Of a stretch of 7,621 bases of DNA, positions 1 through 5,816 are shown in pieces. How positions within the stretch are numbered: position 1 is the stretch's first letter; each line of letters begins with the position of its first letter. The DNA is from Chloroflexota bacterium. GTDB lineage: Bacteria > Chloroflexota > Dormibacteria > CF-121. The translations under genes and the position numbers were made by a program. Below the pieces are notes generated by a model. It was not told the DNA's origin and did not search any database. It saw nothing but the letters and a program-made list of their open reading frames with translations. Where the stretch lies: NCBI GenBank assembly GCA_005889285.1, contig VBFF01000008.1, positions 1 to 7,621 on the forward strand, given 5' to 3'.

Positions 1-719
1 GGGCGGATCGCTACCAGATGCCGGTCGTGGTGCTCCTCGAGAAGTTCCTGGCCTCGTCGATGTTCACCAACGACGGCATCGACATGAGCAAGCTCAAGAT
101 CGATCGCGGACTGATCCATCAACCGGCCGACGCCGACGGCGATGGTTACCGCCGCCACGCGCTCACCGCCGACGGCATCAGTCCCCGGACGCTACCCGGA
201 ATGCCGGGCGGCATCTTCTCCACTACGAGCGACGAACACGATCCGGAGGGCCACATCACGGAGGGCATCGAAAACCGGATCGCCATGATGCGCAAACGCA
301 TGGCGAAGCTCGAGACGGCCGCCCGCGAGATCCCCGCGTCGTCGAAGTTCACCCTGCACGGACCGCGCCAGGCCGACCTGACGCTGGTAGCGTGGGGCGC
401 CACCAAGGGCGCCATCCTCGACGCCATGGGCGAGCTCGAGAATGACGGCCGCACGGTGAACTTCCTGCAGATCCGCCTGATGCGCCCCTTCCCGGCCGAT
501 GCCGTCGCGGCGATCCTGCGAAACGCCCGTCTGACGGTGTTGATCGAGAACAACTACTCGGCGCAGCTCGGCGCACTGATTTCTGAGCAGACCGGCATAG
601 CGCTGGACCACCACGTCCTCAAGTACGATGGCCGGCCCTTTTCGCGGAATGAGATCGTCGAGGGCGTGCGGTCGGCGCTCTCCGAACAGAAGAAGGAGGT
701 CATGGTGTCTCATGCCTGA
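1..719 (+). CDS. korA: 2-oxoacid:ferredoxin oxidoreductase alpha subunit, C-terminal part (5' end outside window)
   Basis: This is the C-terminal 238 residues of the alpha subunit of a CoA-dependent 2-oxoacid:ferredoxin oxidoreductase, read from base 3 and ending at TGA 717-719. The reading frame is already open at the window edge, so the first in-frame ATG (base 18) is internal. Visible family marks are PVVVLLEKFLASS near the start, the STTSDEHDPEGHITE segment, and the C-terminal domain with FLQIRLMRPFP and VLIENNYSAQLG. The N-terminal gamma-like and YPITPSS-type regions, if present, lie upstream of the window. The enzyme oxidatively decarboxylates a 2-oxoacid to an acyl-CoA in the cytoplasm and passes two electrons to ferredoxin. 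It overlaps the beta-subunit gene by 8 bases, as expected for co-translated subunits. The substrate is probably 2-oxoglutarate, but relatives also accept pyruvate, so the symbol is tentative. Confidence 0.9.
   Translation, partial: ADRYQMPVVVLLEKFLASSMFTNDGIDMSKLKIDRGLIHQPADADGDGYRRHALTADGISPRTLPGMPGGIFSTTSDEHDPEGHITEGIENRIAMMRKRMAKLETAAREIPASSKFTLHGPRQADLTLVAWGATKGAILDAMGELENDGRTVNFLQIRLMRPFPADAVAAILRNARLTVLIENNYSAQLGALISEQTGIALDHHVLKYDGRPFSRNEIVEGVRSALSEQKKEVMVSHA
693..700 (+). promoter_or_regulatory. Shine-Dalgarno for the beta subunit, inside the alpha gene
   Basis: AAGGAGGT is a near-perfect anti-16S match lying within the last codons of the alpha gene. It stands 11 bases before the ATG at 712. 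Another ATG at 702 is only one base from it and in the alpha frame, so it is not a useful start. This site fixes 712 as the beta start rather than the in-frame upstream ATG at 628. Confidence 0.7.
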
Positions 720-1668
720 GGCGGCGGCCGCCGCCCCGAAGAAGTTCGCGCTTCAGCAGTACAAGACGGAAGTCCACGTCGACTGGTGTCCTGGCTGCGG
801 TGACTTCGGCATCCTGAGCTCCATCCAGCAGGCGCTCTTCCAGCTGCAGATCCCGCCCTACCGGGTGGCGATGATCTCCGGCATCGGCTGCTCCGGCAAG
901 ACCCCGCACTACATCGACACCTACGGGCTGCACACCCTCCATGGGCGCGCGCTGCCGGTGGCGACCGGTGCCAAGCTGGCCAACAACCAGCTGACCGTGG
1001 TCGCGGTGGGCGGCGATGGTGACGGTTATGGCATTGGCGCCGGCTACTTCGTCAACAGCGGCCGCCGCAACGTCGACATGACCTACATCGTCTTCAACAA
1101 CGGCGTCTACGGGCTGACCAAGGGACAGGCCTCGCCCACGCTGGCGAAAGGCTTGAAGACGAAATCGATGCCGGAGGCGTCGATCCAGGAGGGCGTCAAT
1201 CCGATCGCCCTCGCGCTCGGCGCGGGGTACACCTGGATCGGACGGGGCTACGCCCTCGACGTGAAGACGCTGGTCTCGCTGATGGTCCAGGCGATCAATC
1301 ACAAAGGGACCTCGTTCCTGGACGTCTTTCAGACCTGTCCCGTCTACAACGACCTACGCACCAAGGAGTGGTACGCGGGCGAGGATATTGGTCGGGCCAG
1401 GATTCGCAAGCTCGACGCCGACCCCGGATGGGATCCCGTCGTGAAGGATCCGACCAGCATCGACGAGGTCGTGGAGAAAAAGGGGTTGGCGTTGCGAGCC
1501 TCCTACGAAACCGGTGACAGCCTGGCGGTGGGCGTCTTCTACTCCATTGCGTTGCCGACCTACGACGAGCAGCTGGCGCTGAAGGTCCCGGCGCTCAAAG
1601 AGCATCCGCTGGTCGACCTGCCTCTGTACCAGCGCGACGTCGACCCTCTCTTCGCCGAGCTGGCGTAG
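712..1668 (+). CDS. korB: 2-oxoacid:ferredoxin oxidoreductase beta subunit
   Basis: This is a complete 318-residue beta subunit, which binds thiamine diphosphate and one [4Fe-4S] cluster and forms the active site with the alpha subunit. The likely cluster ligands are C26 and C29 in CPGCGDFGI, C60 in GIGCSGK, and C209 in FQTCPVYND. Their spacing agrees with the four cysteines of the Sulfolobus-type enzyme. The TPP/Mg motif is seen as GGDGDGYGIG, followed by FNNGVYGLTKGQASPT, which is highly typical of the 2-oxoglutarate/broad-range group. The start at 712 is chosen for the strong ribosome site at 693-700 and because the family begins close before the CPGCG motif. The frame stays open back to an ATG at 628, but those residues overlap the alpha gene and look like shadow sequence. 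The extreme N-terminus has a run of alanines (A4-A8). The likely acceptor is the seven-iron ferredoxin encoded 1.6 kb downstream on the other strand. Confidence 0.95.
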   Translation: MPEAAAAAPKKFALQQYKTEVHVDWCPGCGDFGILSSIQQALFQLQIPPYRVAMISGIGCSGKTPHYIDTYGLHTLHGRALPVATGAKLANNQLTVVAVGGDGDGYGIGAGYFVNSGRRNVDMTYIVFNNGVYGLTKGQASPTLAKGLKTKSMPEASIQEGVNPIALALGAGYTWIGRGYALDVKTLVSLMVQAINHKGTSFLDVFQTCPVYNDLRTKEWYAGEDIGRARIRKLDADPGWDPVVKDPTSIDEVVEKKGLALRASYETGDSLAVGVFYSIALPTYDEQLALKVPALKEHPLVDLPLYQRDVDPLFAELA

Positions 1669-1691
1669 CGGCTCGCGGTCCGCGGCTGCCG

Positions 1692-2291
1692 GTGGACATC
1701 CGCCTGCTCGCCGTCAGCGATGAGGTCGAGCCTCAGCTGGTGGACGAGCGGACGGTGGCGGCCCAGGGTCGGATCGATCTCCTGATCGGCTGCGGCGACT
1801 TGCCCTCCGACTACCTCGACGTGCTCTCCACGGTTTACGCGGTACCCTTGCTCTTCGTCCGCGGCAACCACGACCTGCCGGGGCGGCAGGGGGACTACCC
1901 CGCCGCCGCCGAGATCGACGGGCGAATCGTGAGGGAGCGGGGTCTTCTGATCGCGGGGCTCGAAGGCTCCATACGGTACAGCGACGGGGCGCATCAGTAC
2001 ACCGAGCGGCAGATGATGGCCAAGGTGCTGGCCTTGCGCGTCCGGCTTGGGACACGGCGCCTCGATATCCTGATCACCCACGGCCCGCCTGCCGGGGTCA
2101 ACGAAGGCACTGATGCGCCGCACCGAGGGCTGAAGGCCGTACGCCGTGCGGTCGAGTGGATGCGGCCGCGACTCCTCCTGCACGGCCATATCCATCCGTA
2201 CGGGCGAGAGATCGTGCGCGAGGCTCAGCTCGGGGAAACCCGCGTCATCAACGTCGTCGGCCATCGCGTGATCGAGATCGCGACACGATGA
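1692..2291 (+). CDS. Calcineurin-like metallophosphoesterase, subfamily with an altered first metal motif
   Basis: This 199-residue protein has the calcineurin-like phosphoesterase layout: D10 in VSDEVEP, D36 in GCGDLP, GNHD (58-61), H130 in THGPP and HGHIHP (164-169) near the C-terminus. These are the usual two-metal ligands, except that the first motif lacks its histidine (SDEV instead of D-x-H). I remember short proteins with SDE at the start and SIRY...QYTE in the middle as a recognisable bacterial subfamily. Its substrate is unknown to me, so hydrolysis of a phosphomonoester, phosphodiester or nucleotide is only a family-level statement. The start is GTG, 23 bases after the korB stop, with no clear ribosome site; VDIRLLAVSD places the first beta strand where the family expects it. 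There is no signal peptide, so it is probably cytosolic. Its stop overlaps the start of the next gene, so the two are probably translated together. Confidence 0.88.
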   Translation: MDIRLLAVSDEVEPQLVDERTVAAQGRIDLLIGCGDLPSDYLDVLSTVYAVPLLFVRGNHDLPGRQGDYPAAAEIDGRIVRERGLLIAGLEGSIRYSDGAHQYTERQMMAKVLALRVRLGTRRLDILITHGPPAGVNEGTDAPHRGLKAVRRAVEWMRPRLLLHGHIHPYGREIVREAQLGETRVINVVGHRVIEIATR

Positions 2292-3271
2292 AACAGCTAA
2301 GGGCACGGGCCGATTTCGAGACGGCCCGGATCCAGGCGTTCCTCCGCGATGCGGGGTCGGTGCTCCGCGGTGACACCAGGCCCCTGCTCTCCTTTGACGA
2401 GGTGCGGCGTGCCGCCCGGCTCGAGGGGCAGTCGTACCGCGGGCTGACGGACGTCCCGATCGCCGACATTCGTGGCTCGGTGGGACGGCCGAATGACTTC
2501 GACGCGTCCTTTCTCCCGGTGAAGCCGCAGCTGCGAAAGCGCTGGGAGCAGCTCGATGCGGCGATGCGGCGTGGCGAGCCGGTGCCTCCCATCGAGGTGT
2601 ATCACCTCGGGAACGTCTACTTTGTCAAGGATGGCCACCACCGGGTATCCGTCGCCCGCCACCTCGGCTGGAAGACCATCCCGGCGAAGGTCATCGAGGT
2701 CAGGACGCGGGCACCGCTGACCGGTGACATGGACGCCGCCGCCCTGCTCCAGGCCAAGGAGTACGTCGATTTCCTGGAGCGAACCCAGCTCGACCGGGTG
2801 CGACCGCAGGCGTCGATCGCCGTCAGCCGCCTGGGACGCTACGACCGAATTTTCGAGGACATCCTCGGGCATCGCTACTTCATGGGGCTGCAGCAATACC
2901 GCGAGGTCGACATCGCCGAGGCCAGCGCGAGCTGGTACGACAACGTCTACAAGCCGATCGCCGACCTGATCCGCGAGTACGACATCCTGTCGCATTTCCC
3001 CGGCAGGACGGAAGCCGACCTCTACCTGTGGATCACGGCGCGATGGCTCGAGCTGAGCCAGACCCAGAAAGCGGCGGGCCCAGCCGAGGCCATCGCCGAC
3101 ATCCTCTTTGAGACCGAGGGAACGGTTGCCCCGGCGCCGTCACCCCAGGTTCTCGCCGTCCTGAAGCGCTGGCTGGGTCCGTCCCGGCGTGTCATCGAGC
3201 TGCCCGCCAGGCTCATCCGTCGCGCGGGCGCTCCTCGTCCCGGGCTCGACAGCCGATCGCGACCGGCTTAG
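2288..3271 (+). CDS. ParB/sulfiredoxin-fold protein with an unassigned C-terminal domain
   Basis: This 327-residue protein begins at ATG 2288 inside the stop of the metallophosphoesterase gene (ATGA). That arrangement indicates translational coupling, and it is the basis for preferring this start over the open frame reaching back to 2156. The central part resembles the ParB N-terminal fold: an N-terminal piece with DVPIADIRGSVGR (from about residue 55), then PPIEVYHLGNVYFVKDGHHR with DGHHR at residues 115-119 and VSVARHLG immediately after. The DGHHR stretch corresponds to the phosphate-binding GxxR-type loop of ParB-like proteins. The C-terminal half (about 150-327) has HRYFMGLQQYR, WYDNVYKPIAD and FPGRTEADLYLWI. 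I associate this pattern with Chloroflexota proteins annotated as ParB-like or transcriptional regulators, from memory only. I see no helix-turn-helix, signal peptide or membrane segment. It is unlikely to be the true chromosome-partitioning ParB, because there is no ParA partner and no parS-like site here. Nucleotide binding, DNA binding or nuclease activity are all possible. Confidence 0.75.
   Translation: MKQLRARADFETARIQAFLRDAGSVLRGDTRPLLSFDEVRRAARLEGQSYRGLTDVPIADIRGSVGRPNDFDASFLPVKPQLRKRWEQLDAAMRRGEPVPPIEVYHLGNVYFVKDGHHRVSVARHLGWKTIPAKVIEVRTRAPLTGDMDAAALLQAKEYVDFLERTQLDRVRPQASIAVSRLGRYDRIFEDILGHRYFMGLQQYREVDIAEASASWYDNVYKPIADLIREYDILSHFPGRTEADLYLWITARWLELSQTQKAAGPAEAIADILFETEGTVAPAPSPQVLAVLKRWLGPSRRVIELPARLIRRAGAPRPGLDSRSRPA
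3268..3271. other. 4-base overlap of convergent stop codons (ParB-like gene / ferredoxin)
   Basis: TTAG supplies TAG to the plus-strand ParB-like gene (3269-3271) and, read on the minus strand, TAA to the ferredoxin gene (3270-3268). There is no intergenic DNA, so any terminator for either transcript must lie inside the opposing gene. Confidence 0.9.
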
Positions 3272-3582
3272 ACCTCGGTCTTTCGCTTCTCCGGATAGGC
3301 CGCGTTGATCTCAGCGCGCACGCGAGCCTTGTCGGCGTCGCTCTTGAAGTAGTCGAAATTCCAGGCGATGAATTTCTTCTGCTCGCCGGGGACCTCGTCC
3401 TCGGGATAGATCGCCGCGACCGGGCAGGGGTCGACGCAAGCGCCGCAGTCGATGCACTCGTCCGGGTTGATGTAGAGCATCCGGTCCTCGGCTCCGCCGT
3501 CGATGATGCAGTCGACCGGACAGACGTCGACACAGGACTTGTCTTTGAGATCGACGCAGGTTTCCGTGATGATGTAGGCCAA
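3268..3582 (-). CDS. fdxA: Seven-iron ferredoxin ([3Fe-4S][4Fe-4S], FdxA type)
   Basis: This is a 104-residue soluble electron carrier. The first cysteine group is C9-x7-C17-x3-C21-P, with an extra C25. The second is C43-x2-C46-x2-C49-x3-C53-P. By analogy with Azotobacter ferredoxin I, C9, C17 and C53 bind the [3Fe-4S] cluster, while C21, C43, C46 and C49 bind the [4Fe-4S] cluster, leaving C25 free. The C-terminal tail (about 60-104, with FIAWNFDYF) is the extension usual for this type. The start MAYIITE is encoded by TTG. In-frame TAG at 3606-3604 leaves only a few codons upstream and no ATG or GTG, so the TTG start is nearly forced. No ribosome site is visible before it. It probably accepts electrons from the 2-oxoacid oxidoreductase upstream on the other strand. 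This partnership is inferred from proximity and family knowledge. Confidence 0.95.
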   Translation of the reverse strand: MAYIITETCVDLKDKSCVDVCPVDCIIDGGAEDRMLYINPDECIDCGACVDPCPVAAIYPEDEVPGEQKKFIAWNFDYFKSDADKARVRAEINAAYPEKRKTEV

Positions 3583-3600
3583 TTTCGTTTGGGAAAATTC

Positions 3601-3606
3601 ACTCTA
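3601..3606 (-). promoter_or_regulatory. Possible extended -10 element for the ferredoxin gene
   Basis: On the minus strand the spacer reads TGCTAGAGT, an extended -10 form (TGn plus TAGAGT), about 18 bases before the TTG start. A start site about 7 bases beyond it would leave an untranslated leader of only about 10 bases, in keeping with the missing ribosome site. I see no good -35 at standard spacing, so this is a weak call. Confidence 0.25.
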
Positions 3607-3610
3607 GCAC

Positions 3611-3630
3611 AGGGTTCCAAAAGGGTTTCA
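3611..3630. repeat. Pair of 9-bp direct repeats at 11-bp period in a divergent spacer
   Basis: AGGGTTCCA (3611-3619) and AGGGTTTCA (3622-3630) agree in 8 of 9 bases and lie 11 bases apart, about one helical turn. They lie in the 95-base spacer between the divergent ferredoxin and membrane-protein genes, so a response regulator or other same-face-binding protein could use them. No regulator is encoded nearby, and the match could be chance. Confidence 0.35.
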
Positions 3631-3631
3631 G

Positions 3632-3649
3632 GACCGTCACAGATCGGTC
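3632..3649. repeat. Inverted repeat GACCG-N8-CGGTC in the same spacer
   Basis: GACCG (3632-3636) and CGGTC (3645-3649) are perfect reverse complements separated by 8 bases. The geometry suits a dimeric repressor operator or a short hairpin in the leader of the membrane-protein gene. With 5-base arms in GC-rich DNA this is suggestive only. Confidence 0.25.
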
Positions 3650-3663
3650 AGGCGGCGCTGCCC

Positions 3664-3669
3664 GGAGGT
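3664..3669 (+). promoter_or_regulatory. Shine-Dalgarno deciding the GTG start of the membrane protein
   Basis: GGAGGT ends 8 bases before the GTG at 3678, which is ideal spacing. The alternative GTG at 3759, directly before the membrane segment, has no comparable site, so 3678 is preferred. Confidence 0.6.
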
Positions 3670-3677
3670 GGCAAGAG

Positions 3678-4616
3678 GTGGCTTGCGGCCCGCGTTACGT
3701 CTTCGTGGCCCTCCCCAGACCGGCGTCCCCGCGTCTCGTCTTCAGGCCGGCGCGCCGGGTGTCATGGGCAACCCGGATCTTCGCCATCCTGGTACTCGTG
3801 CTCGCGGCTGGGGCGATCGGCGCCTTCCTGGAAGTCGTGCTGCCCCAGCGGGTGGCCCAGCTGGCGCAATCAGAGGCCAGCGAGCTCGCGCAGGCGCGGA
3901 CGGGCGCGGCGGACTCGAGTGCCGCGGTAACCACGCTGTGGACTGAGATTTCGGTCAAGGGCGGTGTCGGCCTTTCGCCTGACCAGCTCACCAAAGACCT
4001 GGCGCTGGCAAAGGCCACGGAGAAGGCGGCGGATGACGCCCTGAGCCATGTCCAGGCGGCGCAAAGCTACATGGCGCAGGCGGACGGCCTCCCCTTCCAG
4101 TTCCACTCGCCCTCGTTCATCGCCACGGACCGCCCCGCCCTGCAGCACCTGGAGAAGGCGCTGCAGGCGACCATCAAGCTGACCCATGGAGCCACGCTCC
4201 AGCTCTCGCTGGCGCAACACCTCAACCAGGACGCCCAGACCATTTCCGGCAGCCTCTATCCGAGCCTGAACGCCCGGCAGTGGACGGATTCGGCCCGGAC
4301 AGCGTCGGCGCTGACGACCGATCTCACGACGCAACAGGTGCCGGCGGGCGACCCGGAGGCGCTCCTCGACCCGTTGTGGAGTAAGTGGATCGATGCCATG
4401 CTCGCGGTGGCGGGCAGTGCCAAGCAGGTCAGCCTCGCGTCGGCGGCCGGCCAGACTCAGCAGGCCCAGGCGGCAAATCGCAGCCTGGACACGGCCCGCG
4501 CCCAGCTCGCCGCGAGCTACGCGGCGGCCCAGAACGACGCTGCCTCCTGGCAGGCAAAAACCGTCCAGCCCCTGCTCGATACGATCGCTCGCGAGAAGTC
4601 GGCGGCCGGCGCCTAG
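3678..4616 (+). CDS. Unrecognised single-pass membrane protein with helical Ala/Gln-rich outer domain
   Basis: I do not recognise this 312-residue protein. It has a basic N-terminal tail (R14, R19, R23, R26, R27, R33), one strongly hydrophobic segment at about residues 30-51, and then a long hydrophilic domain rich in Ala, Gln, Leu, Ser and Thr. The positive-inside rule puts the tail in the cytoplasm and the large domain outside. The domain seems mostly helical with coiled-coil-like stretches: about 56-75 and 100-130 near the membrane, and 235-310 at the end. It has no cysteine, lipobox or recognisable enzyme motif; the only cysteine is C3, in the cytoplasmic tail. The start is GTG with a good ribosome site at 3664-3669; a later GTG at 3759 would give a 285-residue form. 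It is transcribed divergently from the ferredoxin gene and ends tail to tail with the hydroxy-acid oxidase gene. A structural, cell-envelope or sensory role is possible, but none is shown. Reading frame and codon pattern look like a real gene. Confidence 0.7.
   Translation: MACGPRYVFVALPRPASPRLVFRPARRVSWATRIFAILVLVLAAGAIGAFLEVVLPQRVAQLAQSEASELAQARTGAADSSAAVTTLWTEISVKGGVGLSPDQLTKDLALAKATEKAADDALSHVQAAQSYMAQADGLPFQFHSPSFIATDRPALQHLEKALQATIKLTHGATLQLSLAQHLNQDAQTISGSLYPSLNARQWTDSARTASALTTDLTTQQVPAGDPEALLDPLWSKWIDAMLAVAGSAKQVSLASAAGQTQQAQAANRSLDTARAQLAASYAAAQNDAASWQAKTVQPLLDTIAREKSAAGA
4613..4616. other. Shared palindromic CTAG stop of two convergent genes
   Basis: CTAG gives TAG on both strands: 4614-4616 ends the membrane-protein gene and 4615-4613 ends the hydroxy-acid oxidase gene. 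As at 3268-3271, no space is left for a terminator between the genes. Confidence 0.9.
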
Positions 4617-5719
4617 ATCCGCGTTAGGAAGTCCTCGCTCAGGTCGCTGAGCCGGCGCACGCCAAGGAGGCTCATCGACAGCTCGATTTCCTGACGCAGC
4701 ATCGCCAGCATCTGGCTGACGCCGTCGGCACCTCCCACGGCGAGCGCGTAGAGAAAAGGCCGCCCGATGAGCACCCCCTGGGCCCCCAGGCAGAGGGCTT
4801 TGAGGACGTCGGTCCCGCGCCGGACGCCGCCGTCCATGAGCACCGGAACCTCGCGTCCGACCGCCTCGACCACCTCAGGTAAGGCGTCGAGGCTGGCAAC
4901 CGCATAGTCCAGCTGACGGCCACCGTGGTTGCTCACGATCACGCCACGCGCGCCCGACTCGACCGCGTGGCGGGCATCGTCGGCGCGAACGACGCCCTTC
5001 ACGATCACGGGAAGGGAGGTCTTGGCCACGAGCCACTCGAGATCGGCCCAACCCAGGCCCGGATTCGTCTGGGCGTTCACGTTCTGCGCGAAGGGGTCGG
5101 GGCCCTCGGCCGCGTCCGCTCGGCGGTGGGCGTCGAGGTTGGCGTAGCGAAGCCCCTCAGGCAGGCTGAAGGCGTTGCGGATGTCCCGCTCGCGCCGTCC
5201 CGTCCTGGGGAGGTCCACGGTCAGGACGATGGCCGAGTAGCCGGCGTCGACGGCGCGCTCGACGAAGCTGGCACTCACCGCCCGCTCGGCGTGCATGTAG
5301 AGCTGGAACCATCGGGGTCCCGCGGCGGCGGCGGCGACCTCTTCGATGGCCGCACTGGACAGTGTGCTGAGCGCATAGGCGATGCCCGCCTCCGACGCCG
5401 CCCGGTACGCGGCCAGCTCCCCATCGGGATGGGTCATCCGCTGAATGGCGGTGGGCGCCAGGTGAACGGGCATCCGAAAGCGCTGCCCGAAGAGCTCGTG
5501 GCTCAGCTCGGTGTGGTCGGTTGACGCGAGGATCTTGAAGCGGAAGCGGTAACGGGCAAAGGCCTCCCGGTTACCCCGGAGCGCCGCCTCGTCCTCGGAG
5601 CCACCGGCAATGTAGTCGTAAATGGCCTGCGGAAGCGCCGCCCGTGCCGCCGGCTCGAAGTCATCAAGCTTCAGGGGCGTGGCCGGCTGGGTCTTCCTGT
5701 CCACCATCGAGTCGGCCAT
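4613..5719 (-). CDS. FMN-dependent alpha-hydroxy-acid oxidase/dehydrogenase (lactate or glycolate type)
   Basis: This 368-residue TIM-barrel flavoenzyme oxidises an L-2-hydroxy acid to the 2-oxoacid using FMN. By comparison with plant glycolate oxidase, the visible active-site residues are Y34 (IYDYIAGG), Y141 (WFQLYM), D169 (LTVDLPRTGRRERDI), K241 (PVIVKGV), H265 as the catalytic base and R268 (VSNHGGRQLD). The phosphate-binding segment is DGGVRRGTDVLKALCLGAQG (296-315), then IGRPFLYA. The position matching glycolate oxidase W108 appears to be L120, so the substrate pocket differs. Substrate and electron acceptor (oxygen, quinone or other) cannot be read from the sequence. The divergent lactate permease favours L-lactate. 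There is no signal peptide or added membrane or cytochrome domain. The start at 5719 gives the usual N-terminus; the frame stays open to 5830, but that would run into the permease gene. A second ATG at 5707 is also possible, and neither has a strong ribosome site. Confidence 0.92.
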   Translation of the reverse strand: MADSMVDRKTQPATPLKLDDFEPAARAALPQAIYDYIAGGSEDEAALRGNREAFARYRFRFKILASTDHTELSHELFGQRFRMPVHLAPTAIQRMTHPDGELAAYRAASEAGIAYALSTLSSAAIEEVAAAAAGPRWFQLYMHAERAVSASFVERAVDAGYSAIVLTVDLPRTGRRERDIRNAFSLPEGLRYANLDAHRRADAAEGPDPFAQNVNAQTNPGLGWADLEWLVAKTSLPVIVKGVVRADDARHAVESGARGVIVSNHGGRQLDYAVASLDALPEVVEAVGREVPVLMDGGVRRGTDVLKALCLGAQGVLIGRPFLYALAVGGADGVSQMLAMLRQEIELSMSLLGVRRLSDLSEDFLTRI

Positions 5720-5773
5720 GCCGCCAATTGTGGCGTTTCGGCCCCGCGGTGTGTAACCCTTAGGGGAGCGCCT

Positions 5774-5785
5774 GTACGAACGTAC
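5774..5785. promoter_or_regulatory. Candidate operator palindrome GTACG-AA-CGTAC
   Basis: Two perfect 5-base reverse-complement arms flank AA, about 20 bases before the permease ribosome site. The size suits a dimeric repressor half-site pair. It does not match the LldR or FadR-type operator consensus as I remember them, so the regulator is unknown. Confidence 0.35.
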
Positions 5786-5802
5786 CGAATGCCGGAAGGA
5801 AG

Positions 5803-5808
5803 GGAGGT
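5803..5808 (+). promoter_or_regulatory. Shine-Dalgarno for the lactate permease
   Basis: GGAGGT ends 8 bases before the ATG at 5817, in a purine-rich tract. It fixes the permease start, which is otherwise easy to miss because the gene has no stop within the window. Confidence 0.8.
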
Positions 5809-5816
5809 TCCTCGTA

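Larger units (their letters stand above)
5720..5816. promoter_or_regulatory. Divergent promoter region between hydroxy-acid oxidase and lactate permease
   Basis: These 97 bases must hold the control signals for both genes. On the plus strand TTGTGG (5728-5733) and TGTAAC (5752-5757), 18 bases apart, form a weak -35/-10 pair. CCCT-T-AGGG (5757-5765) is a small palindrome just beyond, and GTACG-AA-CGTAC (5774-5785) is a second one. I found no convincing promoter for the minus-strand gene. The layout suggests joint control of uptake and oxidation, but no regulator gene is in the window. Confidence 0.4.

Noticed and set aside
628..711. N-terminal extension of the beta subunit to an ATG at 628
   Set aside because: These 28 residues are Arg-rich shadow sequence inside the alpha gene; the ribosome site at 693-700 points to 712.
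2156..2287. N-terminal extension of the ParB-like protein to an ATG at 2156
   Set aside because: It is Arg/Pro-rich and lies over the conserved GHIHP end of the metallophosphoesterase. The ATGA overlap at 2288 is the natural start.
1560..2306. Minus-strand frame of 248 codons across korB end and metallophosphoesterase
   Set aside because: It has no recognisable motif and spans two well-supported genes on the other strand.
3268..3582. 2[4Fe-4S] clostridial-type ferredoxin
   Set aside because: The first cysteine group is C-x7-C-x3-CP rather than C-x2-C-x2-C-x3-CP, which points to the seven-iron type.
3213..3620. Second minus-strand frame over the ferredoxin
   Set aside because: It is Ser/Thr/Arg-rich without motifs; the ferredoxin frame holds all eight cysteines at family spacing.
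4925..5524. Plus-strand frame of 199 codons over the hydroxy-acid oxidase
   Set aside because: It is Gly/Val/Arg-rich without domains and is the complement of a gene whose active-site motifs are intact.
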